A stretch of 64,000 nt of DNA from Pseudarthrobacter enclensis (GCF_030811655.1 NZ_JAUSRE010000004.1:186001-250000), one strand, 5' to 3'. Positions 1-8,579 are shown, numbered from the stretch's first letter. The notes: generated by a model not told the origin, from the sequence alone. A program made the numbers and translations.

Positions 1-206
1 CCGGTCAGCGGAACCTCCGCGAGGCCGCCATCCGCCAGGCTGAGCCGCCACAGCTTGCCGCCGCCGTTCAGAATCAGTGCGTGCCCGTCAAGGGTCCAGT
101 TGGGCGCTTCAAAGAGCATATTCCTTGAAGCGTATACAAGATTCCGCTGGCCGTTGGTCGAAGCGATCCACACCTCGCATTGCTGGCCCGGGCGGAGGCT
201 GCGCAT
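1..206 (-). CDS. TolB-like beta-propeller protein, N-terminal part only
   Basis: Only the first 68 codons lie in the window; the gene runs off the left edge. The reading starts at an ATG (complement of 204-206), 10 bases after the stop of the upstream isomerase, so it is probably the last seen gene of the sugar operon. The visible protein begins MRSLRPGQQCEVWIAS and then shows one PD40/WD40-like blade, including APNWTLDGHALILN and LWRLSLADG. This blade pattern is typical of TolB-family proteins, which in actinobacterial sugar clusters are often annotated as biopolymer transporter TolB although their real role is unknown. The family call rests on one blade and is moderately sure. No other function can be inferred. 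Confidence 0.7.
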   Translation of the reverse strand, partial: MRSLRPGQQCEVWIASTNGQRNLVYASRNMLFEAPNWTLDGHALILNGGGKLWRLSLADGGLAEVPLT

Positions 207-216
207 GGCGGGGAGC

Positions 217-1218
217 TCAGTCGTTGCTGCTGAAGGCGGCGTCGAAGCTGGTTTGGGAGGCGGGGAAGTCGTACTTCTTCAGGGCTGCGAGGGCTTCGGG
301 GGCGCCGTGGAGGCGGTCCATGCCGGCGTCTTCCCATTCGATGCTGATGGGGCCGTTGTAGCCGATCGCGGTGAGGGCGCGGAAGGAAGCTTCCCAAGGG
401 ACGTCGCCGCGCCCTGCGGAGACGAAGTCCCAGCCGCGGCGGGGGTCACCCCAGGCCAGGTGCGAGCCCAGGACGGTGTTGCGTCCGGTCTGGCGGATCT
501 TGGTGTCCTTGCAGTCCACGTGATAGATCCGGTCCTTGAAGTCCCAGATGAAGGACACTGGGTCGATGCCCTGCCACATCATGTGGGAGGGGTCCCAGTT
601 CAGCCCGAATGCTTCGCGGTGCCCGATGGCTTCGAGGGTGCGGACCGTGGTCCAGTAGTCGTAGGCGATTTCGGAGGGGTGGACTTCGTGGGCGAAGCGG
701 ACGCCTTGTTCGTCGAAGACGTCCAGGATGGGGTTCCAGCGGTCGGCGAAGTCCTGGTAGCCGGCGTCGATGACTTTGTCCGGGACGGGCGGGAACATGG
801 CGACGTATTGCCAGATGGAGGATCCGGTGAACCCGACGACGGTGTCGACGCCGAGTGCTTTGGCGAGCCGGGCGGTGTGTTTCATTTCCTCGGCGGCGCG
901 TTGGCGGACGCCTTCGGGGTCGCCGTCGCCCCAGACTTTGGATCCGACGATGGCCTGGTGCCGGAAGTCGATGGGGTCATCGCAGACGGCCTGGCCTTTG
1001 AGGTGGTTGGAGATGGCCCAGACCTTGAGGTTGTATTTGTCCAGGATCTCCAGTTTGGAGTCGACGTAGCCGGGTTCGTCCCAGCGCCAGGCGTCCAGGT
1101 GGTCGCCGGAGACGGCGATTTCCAGGCCGTCGTAGCCCCAGCCGGAGGCCAGGCGTGCGACTTCTTCGAAGGGCAGGTCGGCCCACTGGCCGGTGAACAG
1201 GGTGAACGGGCGGGGCAT
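217..1218 (-). CDS. Sugar phosphate isomerase/epimerase-like TIM-barrel protein (LgdB-type candidate)
   Basis: A 333-aa protein of the xylose-isomerase-like/AP-endonuclease-2 TIM-barrel family (PF01261). Putative metal ligands sit where the family expects them: Glu178 in HEVHP, Asp209 in NWDPSH, His233 in IYHVDCKD and Glu294 in ISIEWED; the GLEIAV strand lies near residues 31-36. Such proteins bind a divalent metal and isomerise, epimerise, eliminate or hydrate keto-sugars. It follows the Gfo/Idh/MocA dehydrogenase at 1268-2446 by 49 bases and is followed closely by the TolB-like gene. Together with the shorter paralogous barrel at 3617-4369 it resembles the LgdB1/LgdB2 pair that processes 3-keto-levoglucosan (inference). 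The exact substrate cannot be read from sequence. Confidence 0.93.
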   Translation of the reverse strand: MPRPFTLFTGQWADLPFEEVARLASGWGYDGLEIAVSGDHLDAWRWDEPGYVDSKLEILDKYNLKVWAISNHLKGQAVCDDPIDFRHQAIVGSKVWGDGDPEGVRQRAAEEMKHTARLAKALGVDTVVGFTGSSIWQYVAMFPPVPDKVIDAGYQDFADRWNPILDVFDEQGVRFAHEVHPSEIAYDYWTTVRTLEAIGHREAFGLNWDPSHMMWQGIDPVSFIWDFKDRIYHVDCKDTKIRQTGRNTVLGSHLAWGDPRRGWDFVSAGRGDVPWEASFRALTAIGYNGPISIEWEDAGMDRLHGAPEALAALKKYDFPASQTSFDAAFSSND

Positions 1219-1267
1219 GCGGGGGCTCCTTGGATTGGTGCTGGCGGCGGCTGGTACTGGCTGGCGT

Positions 1268-2446
1268 TTAGTGGCGGACGATGGTGAGGGTGCTTTTGTT
1301 GGCTGCGGATTCCTCGACGGCGTTCAGGACGTATTGGACGTTCAGTCCCTCTTCGAACGACGGTGTGGGTTGGGTTCCATCGTTGATGGCGGTGAGGAAG
1401 TCGCGGATTTGGTGGGTGAAGGTGTGTTCCCAGCCGATGATGTGGCCCTGCGGCCACCAGGCTGCGAGGTAGGGGTGCTCGGGTTCGTTGACCAGGATAC
1501 GGCGGAAGCCCTGCTCGCGGACGGGAAGGGTGGCGTCGAGGAAGCCGAGTTCGTTGAGGTTTTCCAGGTCGAACAGCAGGCTGCCCTTCTCGCCGTAGAC
1601 CTCGATCTGGAGGCTGTTCTTCCGGCCCGTGGCCACGCGGGAGACCTCGACGGAGGCGATGGCCCCGGAGGTGAGGGACAGGGTGGCCCAGGCGGCGTCG
1701 TCGACCGTGACGTCCTCGGTTCCCTCAGAGCCGGGGCGCTGGGTGACGAACGTGTTGAGCCGGCCGGAGACTTCGGTGACCTGGTCGCCCAGCAGGAACA
1801 GGACCTGGTCGATGGCGTGCGAGGCGATGTCCCCCAGGGCGCCGGACCCGGCGGTTTCTTTCCGCAGCCGCCAGGTCATGGGGGCCTGGGCGTCGGCGAG
1901 CCAGTCCTGCAGGTACGCCGCGCGCACATGCCGCACGGTGCCCAGCCGTCCTTCGGCGATGAGTTCCCGGGCGAGGGCCAGGGCGGGGACGCGGCGGTAG
2001 TTGAAACCGATCATCGACTGCACGCCCCGGGCCCTGGCTTTGGCGGCCGCGGCGGTCATGAGTTCTGCCTCGGCCAGGGTGTTGGCCAGCGGCTTTTCCA
2101 CCAGCACGTGCTTGCCCGCCTCGAGCGCCGCGATGGCGATCTCGGCGTGCATCCAGCCCGGGGCGCAGATGTCCACGATGTCGATGTCGTCCCGGGTGAT
2201 TACGGTGCGCCAGTCCGTGGCCGATTCGGCCCAGCCGTACTTGGCCGCGGCCTCTGCCACAGCGGTGGCGTCCCGGCCCACGAGGACTTTTTGTTCGAAG
2301 GCCGGGACGTCGAAGAAGCTGGCCACGTTCCGCCACGCGTTGGAATGGGCCTTGCCCATGAAGGCGTAACCAATGGCGGCCACGCCCAACGGGCGTGTAG
2401 CCGGTCGGGAGGCCCGGGGCTCGGACTGGTGTGCGGGGGTGGTCAT
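1268..2446 (-). CDS. Gfo/Idh/MocA family dehydrogenase, levoglucosan-dehydrogenase-like
   Basis: A 392-aa NAD(P)-dependent oxidoreductase. The Rossmann domain starts near residue 20 (GVAAIGYAFMGKAHS), the EKP signature is at 117-119, and the C-terminal substrate domain carries AYLQDW, WRLRKETAGSG and ALGDIASHAID. The FMGKAHS, YLQDW and AGSGALGDI-x2-H-x-ID motifs are those I associate with levoglucosan dehydrogenase (LgdA), which oxidises the sugar at C3; this comparison is from memory and needs an alignment. The first 19 residues are a disordered, Pro/Arg-rich extension. The ATG is the complement of 2444-2446. It lies 46 bases downstream of the second dehydrogenase gene in the same operon. 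Other 3-dehydrogenases of glycosides or inositols are the main alternative. Confidence 0.93.
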   Translation of the reverse strand: MTTPAHQSEPRASRPATRPLGVAAIGYAFMGKAHSNAWRNVASFFDVPAFEQKVLVGRDATAVAEAAAKYGWAESATDWRTVITRDDIDIVDICAPGWMHAEIAIAALEAGKHVLVEKPLANTLAEAELMTAAAAKARARGVQSMIGFNYRRVPALALARELIAEGRLGTVRHVRAAYLQDWLADAQAPMTWRLRKETAGSGALGDIASHAIDQVLFLLGDQVTEVSGRLNTFVTQRPGSEGTEDVTVDDAAWATLSLTSGAIASVEVSRVATGRKNSLQIEVYGEKGSLLFDLENLNELGFLDATLPVREQGFRRILVNEPEHPYLAAWWPQGHIIGWEHTFTHQIRDFLTAINDGTQPTPSFEEGLNVQYVLNAVEESAANKSTLTIVRH

Positions 2447-2492
2447 GATGCGTTCCTGCGTGCTTCCTGCTGGCTGGGCTGGGTGTGCCGGG

Positions 2493-3620
2493 TTAGAGGG
2501 TGGCCGTTTCCGGTGCCCAGTCCTCGGGGAGGGCGGGGGATGCCGGGGCGCTGCTTTCGACGTTCACGAACGTGCCGGCGTCGATTGATTCGCTGATGGA
2601 GACCATCGTGTCCAACACGTGGTACGCCAGCTCGCCCGGTGCGCGGTGCGGAACGCCGGCCCGGAGGGAGCGTGCCATGTCCAGGACGCCCATGCCGCGG
2701 CCGTTGGCGGGCCCGGTGGCGGGAACGGTGGTCCAGTCCTCGTCGCCGGCGCGCCAGAGCTTGATGTCGCCCGTGAAGTAGTTGGGGTCCGGCAGCGAGA
2801 TGGTGGCCTCGGTGCCGGTGATCTCCACGAATCCCATCCGCGTCCGGGGGGACTCGAAGGAGAAGACGCTGTGCGAGGACGCGCCCGACTCGAACTGGGC
2901 CATGGCGGAAACGTGCGTGGGCACCTCAACCGTGAACACCTCGCCGGCCTTGGGGCCGGAGCCGATGACGCGCACGTCCTTGGCCTTGGACCCGACGGCG
3001 GCCACCTTGCGGATGGAGCCGAAGGCCTGGACCAGGGTGGTGAGGTAGTACGGGCCCATGTCGAACAGCGGGCCCGCGCCGTGCTGGAAGAGGAACGCCG
3101 GGTTGGGGTGCCAGGACTCCGGGCCGGGGGTCTGGAACGTGGTCATGGCGGTCAGGGGAGTGCCGATGTCGCCCCGGCGGATCAGCCGGAGCGCGGTTTG
3201 GATGCCCGCGCCCAGGAACGTGTCCGGGGCGCAGCCCAGGCGGATTCCTGCAGCGTCCGCGGTCTTGAGCAGGCCAAGCCCGGACTCGCGGTCCAGGGAG
3301 AACGGCTTCTCGGTCCAGACGTGCTTGCCGGCGTGGACTGCTGCGGTGGCCACTTCCACGTGCGCGGCGGGGATGGTGAGGTTGACGATGATTTCGACGT
3401 CGGGGTGGTTCAGGGCCTTGTCAACGCCGCCCCATTCCGGGATGCCGTACTCTTTGGCCCGTGCCTCGGCGGCGTCCTCGAAGAGATCGGCGATGACGTG
3501 GACTTTGAGGTCCGGGAACGCCGTGAGGTTGTCGAGGTACTGCTTGCTGATCACGCCGGCGCCGATGACACCGACGCCTACCGGGCCGCTGCGGGCCGGG
3601 TTGGCTGCGGGGGTGCTCAC
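2493..3620 (-). CDS. Gfo/Idh/MocA family oxidoreductase (LgdC-type candidate)
   Basis: A 375-aa oxidoreductase with an N-terminal dinucleotide-binding motif GVGVIGAGVIS (residues 15-25), the EKPF signature at 104-107 and a C-terminal domain with GPLFDMGPYYLTTLVQAFG. It starts at GTG, and that start overlaps the stop of the upstream isomerase by four bases (GTGA), so the two are translationally coupled. It is clearly a different subfamily from the dehydrogenase at 1268-2446. In an lgd-type pathway such a partner would reduce the 3-keto product to the free sugar (inference). Cofactor preference and substrate are not visible. Confidence 0.93.
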   Translation of the reverse strand: MSTPAANPARSGPVGVGVIGAGVISKQYLDNLTAFPDLKVHVIADLFEDAAEARAKEYGIPEWGGVDKALNHPDVEIIVNLTIPAAHVEVATAAVHAGKHVWTEKPFSLDRESGLGLLKTADAAGIRLGCAPDTFLGAGIQTALRLIRRGDIGTPLTAMTTFQTPGPESWHPNPAFLFQHGAGPLFDMGPYYLTTLVQAFGSIRKVAAVGSKAKDVRVIGSGPKAGEVFTVEVPTHVSAMAQFESGASSHSVFSFESPRTRMGFVEITGTEATISLPDPNYFTGDIKLWRAGDEDWTTVPATGPANGRGMGVLDMARSLRAGVPHRAPGELAYHVLDTMVSISESIDAGTFVNVESSAPASPALPEDWAPETATL

Positions 3621-4369
3621 GCGTTGGCTCCTTCAGTTGCAGTGTTGCTGGTCAGGAAGGCGAGGCTCTGGGCGATGCCCTCGAAGATGTCGCCGCTGTA
3701 GTCATCGAACTCCACCACGCCCACTTCCAGGGATTTGGCGGCGGCGATGACGTCCAGGACGGGAACCTTGCCCTGGCCGGCGGGCTGCTGGGCCTTGTTG
3801 TCCTTGTTCAGGGGGCCGTCCTTGATGTGGATGAACTTCACCCGGTCCCCCAGCCTGCCCAGGAGCTCCACGGGGTCCTGGCCACCCACGGCCGCCCAGT
3901 AGGTGTCCACTTCCAGGACCAGCTCCGGGTCCAGCAGGCTTTCAAAGTATTCCAGGGCGGTCCGGCCCTCGATAGTGGACTCCAGCTCCCACGCGTGGTT
4001 GTGGTATCCCACCCGGATGCCGTATTCCGCGCCCTTCTTCGCGGCTGCGTTCAGCTTGGCTGCGGTGGCCTGGATGTCTTCGGCTTTCTGCCAGTGCTCC
4101 GCGGGAAGGAACGGGTCGATGACCGTGGTGATTCCCAGTTCCTTCGCAGCGGCGAAAATCCCGTCCTGGTCCTGGCTCATCAGGGGCGCATGGCCCGAGG
4201 GCGCGGTCAGGCCGTTCTCTTTCAGGGCCGCACCCAGTTCCTTGGCAGTGGCCACGAAGTTGTACGGCTCAACCTGGGTATAGCCGATCTCCGCCACCTT
4301 CCTGATGGTGCCGGGAAGGTCCTCGGAGAGGGCATTGCGGAGGGTGTAGAGCTGCAGTGAGTAGGACAT
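3617..4369 (-). CDS. Sugar phosphate isomerase/epimerase-like TIM-barrel protein (short form)
   Basis: A 250-aa PF01261 TIM-barrel protein. Putative metal and catalytic residues are His123/His125 in GYHNH, Asp155 in LEVDTYW, His181 in FIHIKDG and Glu220 in VVEFDDYSGD. It is about 80 residues shorter than the paralogue at 217-1218. Its stop overlaps the GTG of the next dehydrogenase gene by four bases. It is preceded by the inner-membrane permease gene with a 64-base gap. The barrel probably acts on a keto-sugar intermediate in the cytoplasm. Hydroxypyruvate-isomerase-like or inosose-dehydratase-like activity is possible, but the context favours the sugar keto-intermediate route. Confidence 0.93.
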   Translation of the reverse strand: MSYSLQLYTLRNALSEDLPGTIRKVAEIGYTQVEPYNFVATAKELGAALKENGLTAPSGHAPLMSQDQDGIFAAAKELGITTVIDPFLPAEHWQKAEDIQATAAKLNAAAKKGAEYGIRVGYHNHAWELESTIEGRTALEYFESLLDPELVLEVDTYWAAVGGQDPVELLGRLGDRVKFIHIKDGPLNKDNKAQQPAGQGKVPVLDVIAAAKSLEVGVVEFDDYSGDIFEGIAQSLAFLTSNTATEGANA

Positions 4370-4433
4370 GTATTTCCTTTTGCGGTTTGTGGTTGGTCGT
4401 TGGGGTGGGCGGGCGGTCTTCAGCGGACCGTGG

Positions 4434-5324
4434 TCAGCGTCCTGCCAGCGATCCGCCGATGCCGCCGACGCTGAAGTACTTGTTCAAGGTGGCGAAGACA
4501 ATGACGGGCGGGAGCATCATCACCACGGCCAGGGCCATGACGGATGTCCAGTCAGTTGCATTCTGCTGGAAGAAGGACTGCACGCCCATGGGGAGGGTGA
4601 AGATTTCGTTCGAGCGCAGGAAAACGATGGCCACCAAGTAGTCGTTCCACGCCAGCAGGAAGGCGAAGATCGCTGTGGAGAGGACGCCCGGGAGTGAATT
4701 CCGGAGCACCACTTTGGTAAACGATCCGAAGACCGAGCATCCGTCGATCCAGGATGCCTCCTCGAGGCTGGCCGGGATGGAGTCGAAGTAGGCCGCCATC
4801 ATCCAGGTGGCCACTGTCATGGTGGAGCCCACGTAGATGATGGTCAGGCCCAGGAGGTTGTCCACCAGGCCCATGCCGGCGAACAGGATGAAAAGCGGCA
4901 CCACGGAGGTGATGATCGGCAGCGACTGCATCACGAACAGCAGCAGCGAGTAGCCGGACACCGCCTTGCTGCGGCCTCGGGAGAGGACGTATCCGGCGGG
5001 TGCTGCAACGGCCACGGACACTACTACGGTGGAGAGGGTGGTGACCAGGCTGTTCTTGAGCCATGTCGCGGCCAGGGTCTTGGAGAAGACGTTGGCGAGG
5101 TTTTCGAACGTGAGCCCGGTCGCGGTGCTGTTGGGTCCGGGCGTGAAGGCCAGCAGCACGGTGACCATGATGGGCACCAGCACGATTCCAGTGATGATGA
5201 GGATCGCGGCGAAGCGCCACCAGCGGCCCCGCTGGCCGGCTTCGGAGAGGACTTTGCGGCGCTTGCCGACGTCAACGCCCAGGCTCGGGCCGGACTCGGG
5301 ATGGGCGTGAAGGACTGCGCTCAT
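4434..5324 (-). CDS. Carbohydrate ABC transporter permease (MalG type)
   Basis: A 296-aa inner-membrane permease with about six hydrophobic spans and the EAA loop motif EEASWIDGCSVFGSF, which contacts the ATPase. The reading frame is open far upstream, but the start chosen is the ATG that overlaps the stop of the partner permease by one base (TAATG at 5322-5326), giving a normal N-terminus beginning MSAVLHAHPES and a first span near residue 40. It forms the membrane channel with the product of 5324-6286 and takes substrate from the binding lipoprotein encoded at 6299-7624. No ATPase gene is present in the cluster. Confidence 0.93.
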   Translation of the reverse strand: MSAVLHAHPESGPSLGVDVGKRRKVLSEAGQRGRWWRFAAILIITGIVLVPIMVTVLLAFTPGPNSTATGLTFENLANVFSKTLAATWLKNSLVTTLSTVVVSVAVAAPAGYVLSRGRSKAVSGYSLLLFVMQSLPIITSVVPLFILFAGMGLVDNLLGLTIIYVGSTMTVATWMMAAYFDSIPASLEEASWIDGCSVFGSFTKVVLRNSLPGVLSTAIFAFLLAWNDYLVAIVFLRSNEIFTLPMGVQSFFQQNATDWTSVMALAVVMMLPPVIVFATLNKYFSVGGIGGSLAGR

Positions 5325-6286
5325 TATTCGACGCTCGACTTTCGGATCTGGCGGTACAGGATGACCGAGATGACCACCAGGGTCATGGTCATGAGGAAGG
5401 CGATGGCCACGCCGGGCCCGGTGGCGAAGTCCTGGAACACGGTCCGGTAGGCAAGGACCACCAGGGACGTGGTGGCATTGACGGGGCCGCCGCCGGTGAG
5501 CAGATAGATCGTGGGAAAGTCGTTGACACAGAAGATGGTCATCAGGATCCAGCTGATGTAGGTGGAGCGTGCGATCAACGGCAGGGTGATCTGGGTGAAC
5601 TGCTGCCAGCGGCTGGCGCCGTCCATGCTGGCTGCCTCGTACACGGTGGTGTCCACGGAGGCCAGGGCGGCCGAGATCATCATCATCATGAAGGGGAAGC
5701 TGACCCACACCTTGAACACCATCACGGTGACGGCGGCCAGGGTGGGATCGGCCAGGAAGAGCGGGGTGCCCATGCCCAGGTTCCGGAACAGCGAAGGAAT
5801 CAGGCTGTCCGGGGTGGCCACCAGCCAGTTCCAGGCGGTGGAAGACACCACGATGGGCACCACCCAGGGCAGGAGCAGCAGGACCTTGAAGGTGCCGCCG
5901 CCCGGGATCTTGGTGCGCAGGAGCAGGGCCAGGCCCAGGCCCACCAGCCAGGATCCGAAGACCCCCACGATGGTGAACCACAGCGTGAACTGCGCTGCCT
6001 TCCAGAACGCCGGCGAGGTCAGGACGGTGGCGAAATTCTGGCCGCCCACGAAGTTGCCGGTCTGCAGCAGGTCCCCGTCGTGCGTCGCCTGCACGGCGGC
6101 ATAGACCAGAGGGTAGCCGTGGATCAGGACAAGGAGGACCACGGAGGGGAGCAGGAGCCAGAAGAACGTCCTGGTGGCCTGCGCGGACAGCTTGCTCTTG
6201 CGTTTCCCGGGGACCGTCCCGGTCCCGCCAGGTGCAACCCCGCGGCGGGCCCGGGCCAGGCCGGACTGGGTGGTGGTGCTGGACAT
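5324..6286 (-). CDS. Carbohydrate ABC transporter permease (MalF type)
   Basis: A 320-aa permease beginning MSSTTTQSGLARARRG, with a first span near residues 35-60 (FFWLLLPSVVLLVLIHGYPL) and a series of further spans. The EAA loop reads YEAASMDGASRWQQF. It lies 12 bases downstream of the solute-binding protein gene and overlaps the second permease gene by one base, so the three make a standard sugar ABC import module. Length and order are typical of the MalF/UgpA class. Confidence 0.95.
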   Translation of the reverse strand: MSSTTTQSGLARARRGVAPGGTGTVPGKRKSKLSAQATRTFFWLLLPSVVLLVLIHGYPLVYAAVQATHDGDLLQTGNFVGGQNFATVLTSPAFWKAAQFTLWFTIVGVFGSWLVGLGLALLLRTKIPGGGTFKVLLLLPWVVPIVVSSTAWNWLVATPDSLIPSLFRNLGMGTPLFLADPTLAAVTVMVFKVWVSFPFMMMMISAALASVDTTVYEAASMDGASRWQQFTQITLPLIARSTYISWILMTIFCVNDFPTIYLLTGGGPVNATTSLVVLAYRTVFQDFATGPGVAIAFLMTMTLVVISVILYRQIRKSSVE

Positions 6287-6298
6287 GGGCGGTCCGTC

Positions 6299-7624
6299 CT
6301 ACTTCTTCAAGACGGATTCTAGGCCCGACTGGAAGGTTTGCAGGGCAGTCTTGGCATCTGCCTTGCCGGTGATGATGGTCTGGCTGAACTGGTTGAGTGC
6401 CTGGCCGCCGTCGAGCGCAGCCAGGTTGGCGTTGAGTGTGCTGCCCTGGGCAGCAAAAGTCTTGGCGATGGGCTGCCATTCCTTGACGATCTTCACGTTG
6501 TTGGGGTCGTTTGCGAACTCGGGCATCTCGGTGATGGACTTGAAGACCGGCAGGGCGGACATCAGCTTCTTCTGCCACAGCTGCTTCAGCTGGCCCAGGT
6601 AGTACACCAGGAATTCCTCTGAGGCGTCCTGCGACGGGGTGTTGGTGTACATCATGATGTTGTTCGGGAACACGATGGTGGCTTTGTCGCCGTGCGGCCC
6701 GGTGATGGGATCGGCCACCATGAGGTCTCCCGACGTGTCGCCGACGCGCTGCGGCACGTTGACCTGGAACAGGCCGTAGCCTGCCTTTCCGTCCTTCCAC
6801 TGCGCTGACATGTTGTCCGTGGTGTAGCTGACGGCAGCGGGGTCGATGATGCCGTTGGACACGAGTTCCAGGACGAACTCCATGGCCTCGACGTTCCGGT
6901 CATTCATCAGGTCCAGCTCGCCGTCCTTGTTCCAGACACCGCCGCCGTTGTTGACCATCATCATGATCATGGAGTGGTTGGCGTAGTTGTTGCCTGCTCC
7001 TGCGCCGGTGGTGAAGCCAAACGCGCCGACCTTCTTCAGTGCCTTGCCCGCCTCCAGCAGGGACGGCCAGTCAGTGGGGAGTGCAACGTTTGCCTTGTCG
7101 AACAGGGACTTGCGGTACCAGAAGACGCGCATGTCCAGCTGCCACGGGACGGCCACGTAGCCCTTGGCCGACTTGAAGGGGTCCAGCACGCCGGGCAGGA
7201 AGTCGTCGAACTGGCCGTTGGCCTTCAGCTTGTCGATGACCTTGTCCGCGTAGGCGATCTGGCCCTGCTGTTCGAACTGGAAGGCCTGGAAGCCGCCGCC
7301 GGTGGAGACGGCCGGGCCTGTCTTCGAGGCGATCGCTGAGGAGAAGGTCTGGTAGAAGTTGTTCCACTGGATGATCTGGTAGCTCGCCTTGGCCCCGTTG
7401 GCGCCGGAGAAACCTTCCGCGATGCCCTTGGCGGCGTCATTGTAGGCCGGCGTTGCCCAGGGCATGTCCCAGAACTTGATGGTGCCGCCCGCTCCGCCTC
7501 CGCCGCCCTGCGATGCCGAGCCGCCCCCGCATGCAGCGAGGAGGGGTGCTGCGGCAGCGGCAGCCGTCAGGCCCAGGAAGCCGCGCCGGGAGAAGGAACG
7601 GCGCTGTTCGGAAGTTGCGTTCAT
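6299..7624 (-). CDS. Extracellular sugar-binding lipoprotein of ABC transporter
   Basis: A 441-aa family-1 extracellular solute-binding protein. The N-terminus has a Tat-like signal (SRRGFLGLTA) followed by a lipobox LLAAC at about residues 28-32, then a Gly/Ser linker, so it should be exported folded and lipid-anchored. The start at the ATG (complement 7622-7624) is preferred over an upstream in-frame codon because GAAAGGA lies at proper distance and the signal begins directly after it. Internal segments such as IKFWDMPW and FWYRKSLFDKA are typical of MalE-like sugar binders. It sits 125 bases downstream of the 276-aa gene, so a separate promoter is possible. Confidence 0.95.
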   Translation of the reverse strand: MNATSEQRRSFSRRGFLGLTAAAAAAPLLAACGGGSASQGGGGGAGGTIKFWDMPWATPAYNDAAKGIAEGFSGANGAKASYQIIQWNNFYQTFSSAIASKTGPAVSTGGGFQAFQFEQQGQIAYADKVIDKLKANGQFDDFLPGVLDPFKSAKGYVAVPWQLDMRVFWYRKSLFDKANVALPTDWPSLLEAGKALKKVGAFGFTTGAGAGNNYANHSMIMMMVNNGGGVWNKDGELDLMNDRNVEAMEFVLELVSNGIIDPAAVSYTTDNMSAQWKDGKAGYGLFQVNVPQRVGDTSGDLMVADPITGPHGDKATIVFPNNIMMYTNTPSQDASEEFLVYYLGQLKQLWQKKLMSALPVFKSITEMPEFANDPNNVKIVKEWQPIAKTFAAQGSTLNANLAALDGGQALNQFSQTIITGKADAKTALQTFQSGLESVLKK

Positions 7625-7748
7625 GATGTGTCCTTTCGGGACCGTCCTGGCCTGCGCCGGTGGTGCGGTCCTGCTCATCGTCGAGAGTGGAGGTGGGACT
7701 GGACTGTGCTGCGGGGGTGCTTGTTCGGTTGCGTATCGGAGGGGCTGG

Positions 7749-8579
7749 TTACGGGGCGGCGAGGGTTGCGTAGAGGTCGGTCAGCCGGGCGAACCCGGCC
7801 AGATCGTCTGGACGGGTGCCGGCGTGAAGATGTTCCTTCAGGCGCCGCCACGCATACCGGTGGGCGGATTCGTAGAGGGTGGGGAGCAGGAGTTCGCCGT
7901 GCGCCCCCGTAACCCGGACTTCGGCGGGCCACGCTGCGTCCGGGTCGGGAACCTGGACAGCTACCCCGCCGTCGGCAGTGTAGAGGCGGATATCGACGCC
8001 GGCCGGGCGGGCAGCGGTGAGCACGCCCTGGGCGGTGAAGGGGGCGCCGTTGCCAAGTCGGCCGCCCACGGTGTATCCGGCGGCATTGCCGTTGAGCCGT
8101 GCCACGCCGTCGAAGGGGCCGCACACGGCCAGCAGCGCGGCCAGGTGCTCGCCCAGGATCCGCTGGGGGTCGCTGCCTGGAGCCGCCGTCGCAACGCTGT
8201 CCAGCAGGGACGCAGTGCCAAGTGCGCTGCGCACCGCGTCCCGGGCGTCCGGGTCCGCGGCTTCGCCCACCAGTGCGGGATTGGAAGCCCAGCGAAGGTC
8301 AAGGACGACGGCGGTACCTGCGGCACCTGCCGCGGCTGCCAGTTCCGAGGTGTCCTCGGGAACCGGGTTGGCCACCACAATGCCCCGGGCGCCGGAGCCG
8401 GTCGCGGCAGTGGCTTCGGCGGTCCAGCCGAATCCGCCGGCGATGACCACGACGTCGGCACTGCCTGCCCGCTCCTCCGGGGCTGGTCCGAACGTTGCGG
8501 GCAGGGATGCCATGGTCTGGGTGACGGCTCCGCCTGCCACGGCCCCGGGGTTTGCCCAGACGGTGTAGTGGCCGTTCAT
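7749..8579 (-). CDS. Hypothetical protein, coupled to a Gfo/Idh/MocA dehydrogenase
   Basis: A 276-aa protein I do not recognise. Its ATG overlaps the stop of the upstream dehydrogenase by four bases (ATGA at 8576-8579), which points to a joint role. The N-terminal half has alternating hydrophobic strands (VVVIAGGF, GIVVANPVP, TAVVLDLRW) reminiscent of a Rossmann-like fold, but no GxGxxG nucleotide motif and no EKP signature are seen. The C-terminal part (LYTADGGVAVQVPDP, EVRVTGAHGELLLP) looks like a small beta-rich domain ending in a helix (YAWRRLKEHLHAG). It may be a non-catalytic partner or a very divergent member of the oxidoreductase family (inference). There is no signal peptide or membrane segment. 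Confidence 0.85.
   Translation of the reverse strand: MNGHYTVWANPGAVAGGAVTQTMASLPATFGPAPEERAGSADVVVIAGGFGWTAEATAATGSGARGIVVANPVPEDTSELAAAAGAAGTAVVLDLRWASNPALVGEAADPDARDAVRSALGTASLLDSVATAAPGSDPQRILGEHLAALLAVCGPFDGVARLNGNAAGYTVGGRLGNGAPFTAQGVLTAARPAGVDIRLYTADGGVAVQVPDPDAAWPAEVRVTGAHGELLLPTLYESAHRYAWRRLKEHLHAGTRPDDLAGFARLTDLYATLAAP

Noticed and set aside
5325-6800. Upstream extension of the MalG-type permease through the MalF gene
   Set aside because: The frame stays open by chance; its translation there is Arg/His/Gly-rich, whereas a proper ATG exists at the TAATG junction.
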